Positions 37,173 to 49,353 of a stretch of DNA of 64,000 nucleotides are shown here, one piece after another. A program made the position numbers and the translations under genes. The notes beneath the pieces were generated by a model. It was not told the DNA's origin and searched no databases. It saw only the letters and a list, made by a program, of their open reading frames with translations. The stretch covers positions 37,895,201 through 37,959,200 of the forward strand of contig OX940861.1 in the NCBI GenBank assembly GCA_954871525.1, given 5' to 3'. The stretch comes from Parietaria judaica. Its lineage: Eukaryota; Streptophyta; Magnoliopsida; Rosales; Urticaceae. Position 1 is the stretch's first letter, and every line of letters begins with the position of its first letter.

Positions 37173-39295
37173 ATGGGGAGAGGCAGGGTTCAGCTGAAGC
37201 GGATAGAGAACAAGATCAACAGGCAAGTCACCTTTTCCAAAAGGAGAAATGGTCTCCTCAAGAAAGCCCACGAGATCTCTGTCCTCTGTGACGCCGAGGT
37301 CGCTGTTATTGTCTTCTCCCACAAGGGAAAGCTCTTCGAGTACTCCACCGATTCATGGTATACACCTAACTATATAACACATATAGATATCATTGATATG
37401 GTTTTGATGTCTGATGTCTGATCTCTTGAGAGCTTGGATCATGGCTCTGCTCCTGTGATCTATCATCTATGATTCTGAGGCACGTAAAACTGGTAGCTTC
37501 ATGTTTTTTTTTTTTTTTTTATAAAAATATTTAGGTAGGGAATTGACTTGATTAAATTGAGTTTAAATTAGTACTTGGGTATGGTAAGTCTGATGTATGT
37601 TCGTAGATTTTCAGGGAAGACTTTTAGTTGCACTGATTAACATATATATTTCAGACGTCTTTAATTACTATTCAGAAAAAGAAAAAAGAAAAAAAACACT
37701 GAGCTTATTATATAAATATATGTTTCAAATCTCATAATATTAATATTTTTACGAGAGTATATTTGGCGATTTGCTTAGAAAAACTGCATATATATATATA
37801 TTTATATTGAGGTTTGAAATTCCTTATTATTTACAGGCTACTGACCAATTTGTATACTAATATGTTACGAATATTTTGTAAATGTTTTCAAAATATTATT
37901 TATAGGTAAAACAAAAATAATAAGTATAGGTAAATGCATTTATGTTTGTTTGTACAATCACAAAAATGCATCGAATTTGATTATTACCTTATAGTTTGAA
38001 TGAAATGCGCATCGAGTTAAAGCATAGATATACACTATAATTATGATCATGTATGCAATTGTTTTCTTAGGCCTTTTTCATGATTAACATGCGCAAATTA
38101 AACCTAGATATCGATATATTGACATTATATATGTACATTAAGTTTTGCTTTTATACACAAAAAACAAGATCCTTTTTTGAAGTATCATTACACAAATGAC
38201 CTTAATTTGAAATCTAGAACTTTTCTTTCCAATATAATGAACACATCAGTTTGTTTCTCAGTACTAAAATTAGTGTCCTAAAATCAGGTTTGTTAATGAC
38301 TAAGTGTATGCTTTTAATATATTATCTAAAAATAAAATTAAAAAGAAATGGATCGTACAATTCACCCTATGTTTAAATTCAAAGTTCAACAAACATTTAC
38401 ATTTGAATAAAAATGATAAAAGATTAATTAGGTTTTATTTATAGGAATGAATGCTGTTATATAAAAGAAAAAGACAAGTTCATGCTAAAAGCATTATAAA
38501 AGAAATTAATGGCAATTTTTTTGATATTGGTATATTGAAAAACGTTCCTTATACATTGTTTGCATATGGAATAACTGCATATATAATATATGTTTAAAAA
38601 AAAAACTGCATATATAATATATATTTATATATATGAGATAGTAGTACTAATTACATTAGTCTTTTCCTAGGTGATAATGAAAATCCGGTTACAAATATTT
38701 CAAAACCTTTGCAGAGAATTCAAGAAATATTTACTTTGGTGATATATTCTTGTGTGAGTTTTTTTTTTTTTTTTTCACGAAAGATTGAATTTTGGACCTT
38801 AAATTAAACCACTGAGCTAAATTGGCTCTAGTGATATTCTTAATTTTCAGTATAATTATTTTATATTATGATATTCAGTATAATTAAGCTTCAAAAGACC
38901 TTTGAAACTTTTTTTTATCCCAACAGATTCGTGTATAATAAGCTCAACTAATAATAAAAAAAAACATATATAAGTATGTAATACATAAATGATTGGTTTT
39001 TCAAAAATCATTAAACTTCCTTATGCAGTTTTAATAGTATCTATAATTTACGATTTCGACAAAAACCCTAAACATTAATACCGTTGGAATTTAATTTGTT
39101 AATTAGATATCCAATAAATATTCATTAATGACAAGTATATTATGAAGAGTGGTGCTCAAAACACTATTAGGAAAGCATATTCATGCGTGATTCAAAACTC
39201 GACGTATTCAATCTAGACGAAATTTCTTGCAGATACTTCCATCAAAGTACCTTGAAAGACAATCTATTCAAGGATTTTGGTTAAATTTTCTGGGA

Positions 39296-39332
<37 letters not shown>

Positions 39333-41673
39333 AATCGAATTTTTGGTTTGAACAATTATAAGTTTTCCTCATTGTGGTTGCATGAGGCCATATATAGCTG
39401 ATGATAGAATTAGAATAAATATTTTTTGTTTCCTACTCACACGAGCCCATATTATGCTTTTCTATCAATCTCTAATTCTAATCTTCTTTTCCAATCTGAG
39501 ATTATGGTGCATGTATAGACCGAAATTCCATTATGGTCCAACTCTAACCGGTAATAGTTACCGGGGCTTTGCAATATTTGATTGATCACAATTCTGTATA
39601 TTCCATTTACTAAAGAAGTTCTTAGGGAATTCATTAAAGGAATGTGTCTAATAAAAATAGTTTTTTTTTTATGTGCATATTTCTACTGGTTTTCCAAATT
39701 AACCCCGCAGATACATATAATTCAGATACGTGAGTTTAAGTTTAATTCTTACTGATACATAAAATAAAAAAATAAAGCACATTTTTTTTCTTTTTCTTTT
39801 TCTTTCACTATATGACATGTCCTTATGGTAAAGTATACTAGATTATATTTTTATTGCCTTGCCCCTATAACTATATCTATGATTGATATTATATTAATAA
39901 ATAAGTTTCATATAAAGGCTAGAAAATTGATAATCAGCATGGTCAAGTCTTGCTGCTTGATTAGTATTATGCCCAAATCTTGTTTTTTTAATTTAACCTG
40001 TCAGTTATAAATCGAATATGAGGCGCACCTTGAGGCATGCCTCGTACTGAGGCGTACGCCTCGGCCTATTTGGGCGATCATAACATAAGGATGTGTTTGC
40101 TCGTTGCGTGCTTTAAGGCATACGCCCGGAGAAGAGAGAGGTAAGGAGAGAAGGAGGTGAGTATTAGGATTTTTTAAGGCCCTAAATTTATTTAGAGATA
40201 CAAATCTTCTTTTTTTTCATTTGAAATATAAGACTACTTTAAATCCTAGATTCTACTAACTTTAGGAGGAACCAAGAATATAACTTTATCTGAAAAGTTT
40301 GGACGTTTATGAGATTATAATAGGAAATCTGAATTTGAGTTATAGCACATTTTGTGATGCGTTTTAAGTTTTAGGTTTATGAAATTATGTTGGAGGAATA
40401 CATAAAGATATATATTTTATTAATTTGCGGCTTGCCTCATAAAGATAAAAGATGCCTCAAGGCCTAACTATGTTATATTAGACCTTGATTTTGACAAAAT
40501 CATAGTTGACCTTTGAATTGATCTTTCATATTATGAGAGATGGTATCATTTCATCATGTGTCACAAGTCACAGCTCAGTCTATATTCAAGTATTTGATTT
40601 ATCCTTAAGCAAGGTACAATGTAGCTTGCTGCTAATTTCATTTGTGATTTATATTTTCTTCTAATAAGCTAATTGCCTAGGAATAATTTTGGCCATGGTT
40701 TTCTTAGTTTGATAATCTGTGTGAGTAATATTGATATTGAGACATGACAGTATATAATATATATCATTATATATATATATATATATATAATGCATTTGGG
40801 TAGCTATAACTTTTGATAAAGCCTACATAGAGGCATAAAGCATCGATGAGACATTGAGAACATAACATCATATATATGCTTGCAGTAAAGTAAGAAGTAA
40901 ATATAACTTTTTAGGTCAATAAGAACTTAAAATTAATATGTTCTTATAGTCAAGATTTTAAAAGGCCAGTGTGTGTGGTAAAATCGGTAAGCCTCTAGGT
41001 ACACCAGTGTACGCCCTAATAATAACAATAAATTCGAAACTATCATGCATTGCATACATATGATTAATCATAACAAATATACCTCATTATTCCGGTTAAA
41101 ATCATAAATTACGAACTATGAGTTCTAAAATCATAAAATTCATTGAAGGTTTTACGACTTCGGTTGTATCACTTAGTGCAAGCCTCACATGCCTCGGGAT
41201 CATAACTGTTAAGGGGCGTAAGCCTTGCAGCAGGGTGTCGATGCGTAGCCTCAGGGGCGTTTTTCCAGCGCCTTGACTCGAGGCCGTAAGCCTTGTATTT
41301 TCAAGAGTGCATTGAGCAGATTTGTTGATATATTAATCAGGACAAAAGAGTGAGTGGAATTAATTTAGCCCCTCCAACAATGTTGAACTCTCATGGATTT
41401 CATGATAGGACGTTGTCGTTTATGCTTGCTATATAGACTTGTTAATATATTTCGCCTATTTTTGCATAGCATTTGAAAGCCACTTTTTTTAGAGTATAAG
41501 GACAAACATTTAGAGACATGACAATTCACCATATCAGAACATAGGACAATAAGTCATGTATATATTTACTCATGGCCCACATAAAATAAATGGCAAAGGG
41601 TCTTGTTATATAGGTTTGTAGTTGTTTGAAATTTTAGATGTTTAAGTGCATTATATTATATATTAAGTTGCTT

Positions 41674-41728
<55 letters not shown>

Positions 41729-42580
41729 TGTATGGTTAACTTATTTGTTGGTAGGCTTTAAATATACAAGTTGATGATGAGAGAAACATGCTCATTCTAT
41801 CAAAGTAAAATTTCCTTATTTATAGATTGTTGTTACGACCCAAAAATTGTAAAATACTCAGCATGTATCAACTGTCTTGATCATGCAATATGTGACTTAT
41901 TTTTGAAGATTGTTTATTCATTAAACTATTCAGGAACACAGTGATTTCATTCTTCTATCTAGTACCATATGATTCTGTGTGTTCATTTCTTTTTTCAGCT
42001 CTCTTGATCCATGTATAATTTAGATATAGATTAATTCAAGATGGTAATAATTACTTAATTATGTATTAATTTGCGTGTAGCATGGAGAAGATACTGGAAC
42101 GATACGAGCGATACTCCTATGCAGAGAGACAGCTGGTTACCATGGAGACCGAATCACATTTCCAGGTTTCTTTATTTTCGTTGCTTCATTAATTAATTAT
42201 AGTATAGTGTTCTTTCAAGCTGCAATAGGGGATTCTTTTAGGATTTACATGTTCTTATACCCTACTAAAGCTCATTTGTTTTATCAAAGGATTAGGTTAG
42301 TTTTTATAATATTTTTGCTCTGATAATTCATCTTGGATCAAACATTGAGCTATATACCCTCTAACGAGTATATAGGTTTTTTGTTAAAGAAATATTAATT
42401 ATAATATTTATATATGTATGTGTATGTGTAGTGTCTATTTGATTTGATTCTGATTTTTTTTAAGGACAGCCTTGCATATGTCAAGTCAAAATTTATGATC
42501 CCCAACCCAATATACCTTAATTTCTTTTCGGTGGAAAAAGTACACATTTCTCTAAATAATTAACAACAAGTATCTGTAGA

Positions 42581-42615
<35 letters not shown>

Positions 42616-44525
42616 CCAAATTCCAATTTACATCGTCATTTTTCTCTATATTTATTAAAAGAAACAAAACAAATTAATAAAACCCTTGTATCACTTCACT
42701 TCTAAACTATACATTCTATACTGTCGTTTACTCCGAAACGAGGCATTATATATATTAGCTTTTAGCTATATGTGTGTCTTTTGTTCTCAGGCTTTTGAAA
42801 AGCAATCTCTTTCCTTCCTAACATTTCATAACCTATGTTGTTACCAAAAGTAGGTGATGACTTGTGAAGTTTGTGTTAATTAATTGAGTAATAATGACGT
42901 GATTACCAGATACTGCAGGGCAATTGGACCGTGGAGTACTCTAGACTCTCAGCTAAGATTGAGTTGTTGCAGAGAAACCGAAGGTTAGTAATATATGTAT
43001 ATCAACTTAGCGGCATATATATGCAAATAAGAATTGGTATATTTATAGTTTTTTAATAGGCACATACCCTCAAGTTTTTAATGTTAATTGACCGAGTTGA
43101 AGTGTGTAACGATGAAGAACTCGGTGTTAGACTTATAATCAGAGCAATCTAAGGACGTTAACACGTGCCATTAACGCATCCATATGTATATCTAATATAA
43201 CTTAAAGATATGTGTTGTAAAAATATAGTATAAGTGCACATATATTCATATTAAGAATACATGTGGTTATTATTATTATTATTATTTTTAGTATATTATT
43301 ATTATTATCTTACTGACTAATATTATTTATAAAATTACTTGTACATCGACTCTTTATGACCTAGGCAATATCTGGGAGAAGATCTGGACTCGCTGAGCCA
43401 AAGGGACCTCCAAAATTTAGAGCAACAACTTGACACTTCTCTCAAACAAATTCGATCAAGAAAGGTTATATGAATAAATATAATTATTAATCACATCATA
43501 AAGTTATACTAATTATGATCCTAATTAACCTTTAATCACTTGCAGAACCAACTCATGAACGAGACTATCTCTGACCTGCAGAAATCGGTAATCCTCTCTT
43601 TGTAACGAAATCAAATTACATAAATAATCATGATCATTTGGCATATCTTGGTGAGACTAATATTGTCTGAGACATTTTGAAGGTGAAAGTGTCGGCAGAG
43701 CAGAACAACGTACTCTTAAAGAAGGTGACCGTCTACACTTAGCACTAGTACTTTAATTTATTTGGATATATGTAAAAGATTATTTTTATCCTGTAAATAA
43801 CCTTAATTGTTAAAATTCATAAATATTGCACAATAAATAAAACCTTTATAAATTATTATTATTATTGGGATCAAATAATTTTATTATATTAGCGAGTTTA
43901 TCAATTTACCTAGAAATAATTTAGTGAAATAAGTTAAAGTCGGAACTATACAAAAATATTATTTTATCGAAATTATAATTTAACGAGATTTTAAGGTATG
44001 AATAAAATCACTGGCGGAGCCGCTTAGAGGAGTGCTGGGGTGGAAACCACCCCCTCCAAATTTTTGTGTGTACATTATAACTCCAGTTTTAATTTTTTTA
44101 GTGTAAATTCATATAAAAATTTAGTATAACCCTACCTAATTTTCAAAAGAAAAATTAAATATAACCGTATTAAGTTAAATTTTTGACAAAAAAATCAAAG
44201 TAAAAAAAAAAATCTAACCTTAATACGTCATTCCTAGTTCCGCTGCTGAATAAAATATTATCTTTCTTTGGTGGCTAGAAGTAGAATACAGAAAGATACA
44301 AACTCCATTTATTAGTATCCTGATCATAAAAATATAATCTGAGAGATTATCATAATGTGGTTTTTAGCTAGCTAGTGATCATGATTGATATTGATACCCA
44401 AAATGCTTGAACTAAAGTTTAATTTTGTCGTATAGATCCTATTATTGTTACCAAGTTAATTAACAAATGTACTATGCTTTGTTAGTTCGTTAAGGTGTGT
44501 GCCTTGTTGTTTGTTAATAATAACT

Positions 44526-44561
<36 letters not shown>

Positions 44562-45612
44562 TATATTTGTTGATGTTCTTTTGTTTTATTGTGGTGTAAT
44601 TGGATTTACAATGACACTGTTTTTAATGAAATTTTTAGATAAAAGAGAAGGAGAAAAGTGTGGGATTGGATCAGAATCAGATGCAATGGGAGCCGCAAAA
44701 CCTTGGTCCCAGTACCTCTTCCTTCATGCTTCCACCCTCACTTCCCTGCTTAAACATTGGGTACTTATCTCATCAATATAATACTTCACACGTGTGTTAT
44801 TCCAATTATTCTTAATTGGGTACCTTAAACAAAATAAACATATCTTTAAAGTATATCACACTACATTCAATTGTGACGATGACCTACAGTTGCTCTACTA
44901 ATTTATAAGGATTAAATTGGCAATCTGGAATAAATATAAGGATTAATGGAGGCGTATATACCTATGTTGTACTCAATTAGAATGACATAGATTCAAGTTT
45001 CATATATACTCAAGTTATGTTTTATTGCGACTTTGACAAATATATGGCGCTAAGTGTTATTAAAACTTAAGTACTTTTGGAGCTAATAGCACTTAACAGC
45101 ATTGAAAATGAATGAAATTTATGGTGCTAAGTGTTACTAAAACATAAGTACTTTTGACGCTGGTAGTACTTGAAGCCCTTAAAAATGAATGAATTTCTCA
45201 ACATTTTCCCACTTTAGTATATATATCACTGAAAATAAATTTGAGTTTATGCAACTTAAGTATATATGTCACCTTTTTTACCCTAAATATAATTACCCTT
45301 CTAAGTCATTATATAAACATAAAAAATAAAAATAAAAAACCTATTTTAAAGATTAAATGCTCAGCTTATGATTATTACTAGTATGCTGCAAATTAATGAG
45401 CTGTAGCTCTCTCATGTCTCAAAATATATGCTAGAAAATTTGTAATTTTGACAAAGGGATATAGAATTTCAAATCCTTATGCTTAGTTGGTTAAAATTGA
45501 CAGTGGAAGTTACAACAACGAAGGAGAAGCGCACGAGCAAGCGAGGAGGAACGATCTCGACCTCACTCTCGAGCCTCTCTACTCCTGCCACCTCGGCTGC
45601 TTCGCCGACTGA
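37173..45612 (+). CDS. AP1: APETALA1/SQUAMOSA-like (euAP1) MADS-box transcription factor
   Basis: Eight exons: 37173-37357, 42081-42165, 42919-42983, 43365-43464, 43546-43587, 43683-43724, 44639-44760 and 45504-45612, all GT-AG and in phase, giving 249 aa (Arabidopsis AP1 is 256). Residues 1-61 are the MADS domain ([34 protein letters not shown]). [19 protein letters not shown] opens the I region, the K domain follows ([20 protein letters not shown]), and the C-terminus carries the euAP1 motif [20 protein letters not shown]. The protein binds CArG boxes as a nuclear dimer and specifies floral meristem and perianth identity. The start is the conserved MGRG; a longer upstream frame is ignored. 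Intron 1 is 4.7 kb. The final four residues are CFAD where AP1 proteins have the prenylation box CFAA. An upstream SEP-like gene shares its orientation. Confidence 0.96.
37358..42080 (+). other. Large first intron of the AP1-like gene
   Basis: 4,723 bp between the MADS exon and the I-region exon. It is AT-rich with (AT)n at 39300-39330, 40768-40790 and 41676-41725. Two GC-richer inserts (40010-40470 and about 40950-41320) are full of GAGGC/GCCTC and AAGGC motifs in both orientations and look like decayed hAT-like MITEs, though I could not find target duplications. Long first introns of AP1/FUL genes are known to hold regulatory elements. Confidence 0.7.
44009..44248. mobile_element. hAT-type MITE in AP1 intron 6, 240 bp
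   Basis: Starts CACTGGCGGAGCCGC, and the complement of its right end is CAGCAGCGGAACTAGG, a variant of the common plant hAT terminus CAGNGGCGGAGCCAGG. A perfect 8-bp target-site duplication AATAAAAT lies at 44001-44008 and 44249-44256. It sits between exons 6 and 7, away from splice sites. Confidence 0.88.
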
Positions 45613-46130
45613 TGTGCGCACCAATCGATCACCCCTGCTTCTGCATTATCTAGGTCTGTACATTTTTGGCTTTTATTTATCAAGGAAACCTCTAATACTA
45701 TTATAAACTTTAATATATTCAGTGCTTTATCATGATATGTATTTTGTATAATGTTATTTCGGACTTTTGGAACGTTGAAAGTCGGGCTTCTAAACCAATG
45801 TATGTAAGGAATGATCCATATCTGCTGCTTGTTGAAAAACTCAGACATGACTAATAGAAGCTCGTTTTATTGCATGTCATTGCGTGTCTTTTAATTAATG
45901 GACACCAAATTTCGATCGATCTATTCTAGGTTTAGCCTTTTGCAGGAAATACAAATTCATTACACTAGTCCACTCTTCATATATATCTGCATGTAAATAT
46001 CTAAAATAGACTTAAGCTGCAAAAGCATGTGTAGCTAGATATTCACCAGAATATATTTGCTTTTAGTGTTTTTACTTGGATCGTCCGTTAATAATCGTAT
46101 CTTGTACGCATAAATGTGTGCATACATATA
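45613..46130. other. 3' flank of the AP1-like gene
   Basis: Probable 3' untranslated region followed by AT-rich spacer. No gene seen. Confidence 0.5.
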
Positions 46131-46502
46131 GAGTTAATAGCGTCATAAGCACCCACCGAATGTGCATAATTTTGTGGTGATCATATAATTAATTCAAAAC
46201 TCGAATTTTTTTTCGATCGAAATTTTCAATATTTACTGTTTTGGTTGCTAAAATACAGTTTTAATTTATTTTAACAGAATATTAGATATACCGTTAAGCT
46301 TGGGCACATGTCACTTCCAAGAAAAAGGGAATTTCGTTAACAGTAAATAATCTAAAATTATGTTATAACAATTTAAAAATCTGAACGAAATTTTGATGAG
46401 AAATAAAATAATAAATATTGAAAATGACTAAATTTATGCCACTATAAAAATAAAAACATCAAATACTTAATGCACGCCTATTAAGTTAATAGTATTAACC
46501 CT
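46131..46502. mobile_element. Probable Mutator-type MITE, 372 bp
   Basis: Ends GAGTTAATAGCG and (complement of right end) AGGGTTAATACT are imperfect inverted repeats. A perfect 9-bp duplication ATACATATA lies at 46122-46130 and 46503-46511. The duplication is low-complexity, which lowers confidence. Confidence 0.55.
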
Positions 46503-46549
46503 ATACATATATAAAAGACATTAGCATCATTGTGCGCTCCATTTATCAA

Positions 46550-47525
46550 AGCTATATCACACAGCTCAATTCGCTGTGACAATAAGTACGATGAAATATA
46601 TAGCTCGATCTCCTATATGTTAAATTGGGAAAGTGCATCAAATTATTATGAGCTCTACAAAGTAGTACTCTTCATGGCTTTATGTCTCTCGGAGCAGACA
46701 ACTCTTTGATTCAGCCATTGCACGAAAAATCCATCAATTGCAAATAGTCATCTCTTTGTATAGATGCCATTCTATTATATATAATATCTATATAAATTTG
46801 CATGTAAAGCTCTTCGTTTGTTTAGCTGTATGTGTAGCTAGCTATCTCGGTAGTGTTGTCTTGAATTCATTTGGTGAATGGTACGTGCAACAGTATTTGT
46901 ATATCCAATTCTGTACAAGTGTGCAACAAATTTTTAATATCCTTTTAGCGGTAATAGTAATTAAAGGCCACAAAAGAATATCGAACTCCAATTTTGTCTA
47001 GTTAACATCCGTTAAATTTAACATTCATAAATCTTTAGTTTAATTAAAGTGTGGAATAGTTTGAGTTTTCGGAGTTAATCATGGACTTACACATGTCTCT
47101 CGTGTAACATACTTTACCGGGACATAAACAAAATTGAATTTCAACACTGTTTTGCGTCCAAGTTCCAAGCTTAATGAAAGATTGAGTATTTATGCCGTAA
47201 ATATCTATTATAATTATATATATAGGGTAAAGTTTAGCTAGCTGACCGGTCACTCTTAGGATTAAATGCGTGTGTGTACACCGTGATATATATATATAAT
47301 ATAGGTTTACTGTGCTCACCATTTCTCTAGCTATATCATATAGCTCTTTTGCCGTGATGAAAATAAGTACGATGAAATATATAGAGAGAGAATCGCTGCG
47401 AGAAATTCGAAAATCGTATGAAATTATTAGGATGTCTAACACTAGAAGTAGTTGTCTTCATGGCTCTGTGTTCCTCCAATAACCCCCTCGAAGGAGACAA
47501 CACTGAGAGAGTGTTGACCCTGCTA
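46550..47525. repeat. Diverged direct duplication, about 190 bp, units 770 bp apart
   Basis: 46550-46735 and 47318-47520 share AATAAGTACGATGAAATATA, then AAATTATTA, then CTTCATGGCT and GAGACAAC/GCAGACAAC in the same order. The second unit contains a short open frame (47418-47666) rich in Leu, Ser and Phe without known domains. Function unknown; it could be an old tandem duplication of non-coding or short transcribed sequence. Confidence 0.55.
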
Positions 47526-48729
47526 TCTTTTTTCTCTCTACTTTCATCATCATCATCATTTTATTTCTTTTTTACTTTAGCTTTCGGTAAATATGTGTTG
47601 GTTATTCTCTTGTCTTCATATGTACTATGTTGCAGCCAGTTGGATTTTGTTGTAGATTATGTGTGATTTATATAAGGCTATGTATAGCTAGATAGAGAGA
47701 GCATTGTGTAGTTATGTCAAAGTGCTCTTTTTTGCTTGCTGGGAGTTGAACTGGAAGTCAAGTAATGTCATCAAGTACTTGCTTGCTTCCCTTTTCAGTT
47801 TCATCATTCATATATACCTCATTCATATCTTTATTTAAAATTAGCCAAATTAATTGTGACCTATTTGTTTAGTTGAAAAGGAAACTGTTCAAAGCTTGAT
47901 TGACCAACGGAACTCTCAGAGAGATCGTGAGTTCAATCCCAACGGAACTCAAAAATTGAGTATATTTGTAATTGGCCAGTATAATATAGTACTTGCAACC
48001 AATAGTGCTATCATGCTTTATTACTATGAATATATTTGTAATGCGAGTAAAAAAGCAACTGTTTATTAAGATGTTATTTTTAGAAAATGTTGCATTAAGT
48101 TAATGAAAAAAATTAAGCATGTCACATATTTATAAATACAAGAGGCCGTTACAGACGTTTACTATTTTACAGGATAATTGAAAAAGTAGCCAATATAATG
48201 TTAGTCTAGCAGTCCATTTTCCGTGATATGTTCTAGGACCGTGTGGTTCCGGTTTTCGGGTTCGAGATGGTAATTACCATGTGTCTCCCTGTAAATTTTT
48301 CTGCTTGCAACCAATATTCATGAAATTTAATATAAATATTTTGTTATTGTAGTCCATGTTCGGTCCTTAATTCAAATCACATTATCTATATATAAAAAAA
48401 GAAAATCAAGAACCCTAATGACGTGATCAGATCAGAAAAATACCAAAACCGAGTTCAACCAGAATTACCGACTAATGACACTATGTTTATATAAACAACC
48501 ATGACAACGGAAATAATATACAGAAAAGTATAATTTAGATGGAGAAAAATTAGGGTTAGGGAGAAAGTTGGGAAAAAGTCATGAAGGTTTTCGAGTTTTG
48601 TAGCTGAATTTTCCGTCGAAATTTTAGATAAACAAAGAAACGATCTACACTACCGGTTTGATCTTCGAAATCAGTATTAGAAAAGCAACCAGATGTGGAA
48701 CTTTGTATGTAAACCCTATCTTCACTGTT
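47526..48729. other. Intergenic DNA
   Basis: AT-rich spacer between the duplication and the convergent RING-H2 gene. No gene seen. Confidence 0.5.
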
Positions 48730-49353
48730 TCAAAGTGACTCAAATTTCATCACCTGAAGAGAAAAACAATAATAAAAAGAATCAAACAAAAAGTCCAAAA
48801 TTTTTATTAAATCTAATAAAAATTTCAAGAAATAATAGGAAATTACCCGACTGCAAGCTGGGCAAAGATTGCTTCTCTCTTGCCACGCGAATATGCAAGG
48901 AAGATGGTAATGGTGACTACATTCCGCAACGATCTTCGGATTATCGGGTGTATACTCTACATGTATATATATAATATAATTAGCATTATGTTAATCAATA
49001 ATTAAAAGTTAACACAAAATCATACCCTCGAAACAAGTGGGACAGCAATCTTCGTCTTCTTCTTCGTCACCTTCGTATTTGCAATGTTCTCGTTGATTAA
49101 CTTCTTTTAACATTACCATCTTTGCGTGTCCGGGCAAAGGTGCGTTTCTTGCCGGCGGCGAAGCCTAGGAAAATTTAATAGAATCATCCCATTCCCGGTC
49201 TTTCTTGAGAATAAATTAATTGCAATTTTAGAAAGAAAATAAGAAATTGCTTACATTGGAGTTAGAAGTTAAAAGGGAAATATCTTCGACTTGATCGCCG
49301 GCGTCGTCACCGTTACCGTCACCGCGATCACAACAACACAACACAGCGCCCAT
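48730..49353 (-). CDS. Small RING-H2 finger E3 ubiquitin ligase (RHB1A / At3g02290-like)
   Basis: Four exons on the minus strand: 49353-49255, 49164-49026, 48956-48847 and 48753-48730, all GT-AG with matching phases (0, 1, 0), giving 123 aa. The start MGAVLCCC offers a Gly2 myristoylation site and Cys6-8 acylation sites, suggesting membrane anchoring. An acidic stretch (GDEEEDED) precedes the RING-H2 finger: C74, C77, C92, H94, H97, C100, C111, C114, read as CCPTCFEEYTPDNPKIVAE, CSHHYHLPC and CPAC, with the conserved Trp104. Plant relatives have EDCCPICFEEY or CPTCLEEYTPENPKI and are about 190-230 aa, so this member is short between the anchor and the RING. It ends VMKFESL. The likely role is transferring ubiquitin to unknown membrane-proximal targets. 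Confidence 0.88.

Noticed and set aside
40010..41320. Bounded hAT MITEs in AP1 intron 1
   Set aside because: GAGGC/GCCTC motifs in both orientations suggest them, but no 8-bp duplication could be fixed, so they are only described within the intron.
44581..44781. 66-codon open frame starting MFYCGVIGF
   Set aside because: It overlaps AP1 exon 7 in a different frame; the spliced AP1 frame matches the family.
46620..46735. microRNA precursor in the duplicated unit
   Set aside because: No stable hairpin by eye and no resemblance to known plant miRNAs.
47885..47965. tRNA-derived SINE
   Set aside because: GTGAGTTCAATCCC resembles an RNA polymerase III B box, but no A box, tail or target duplication could be found.
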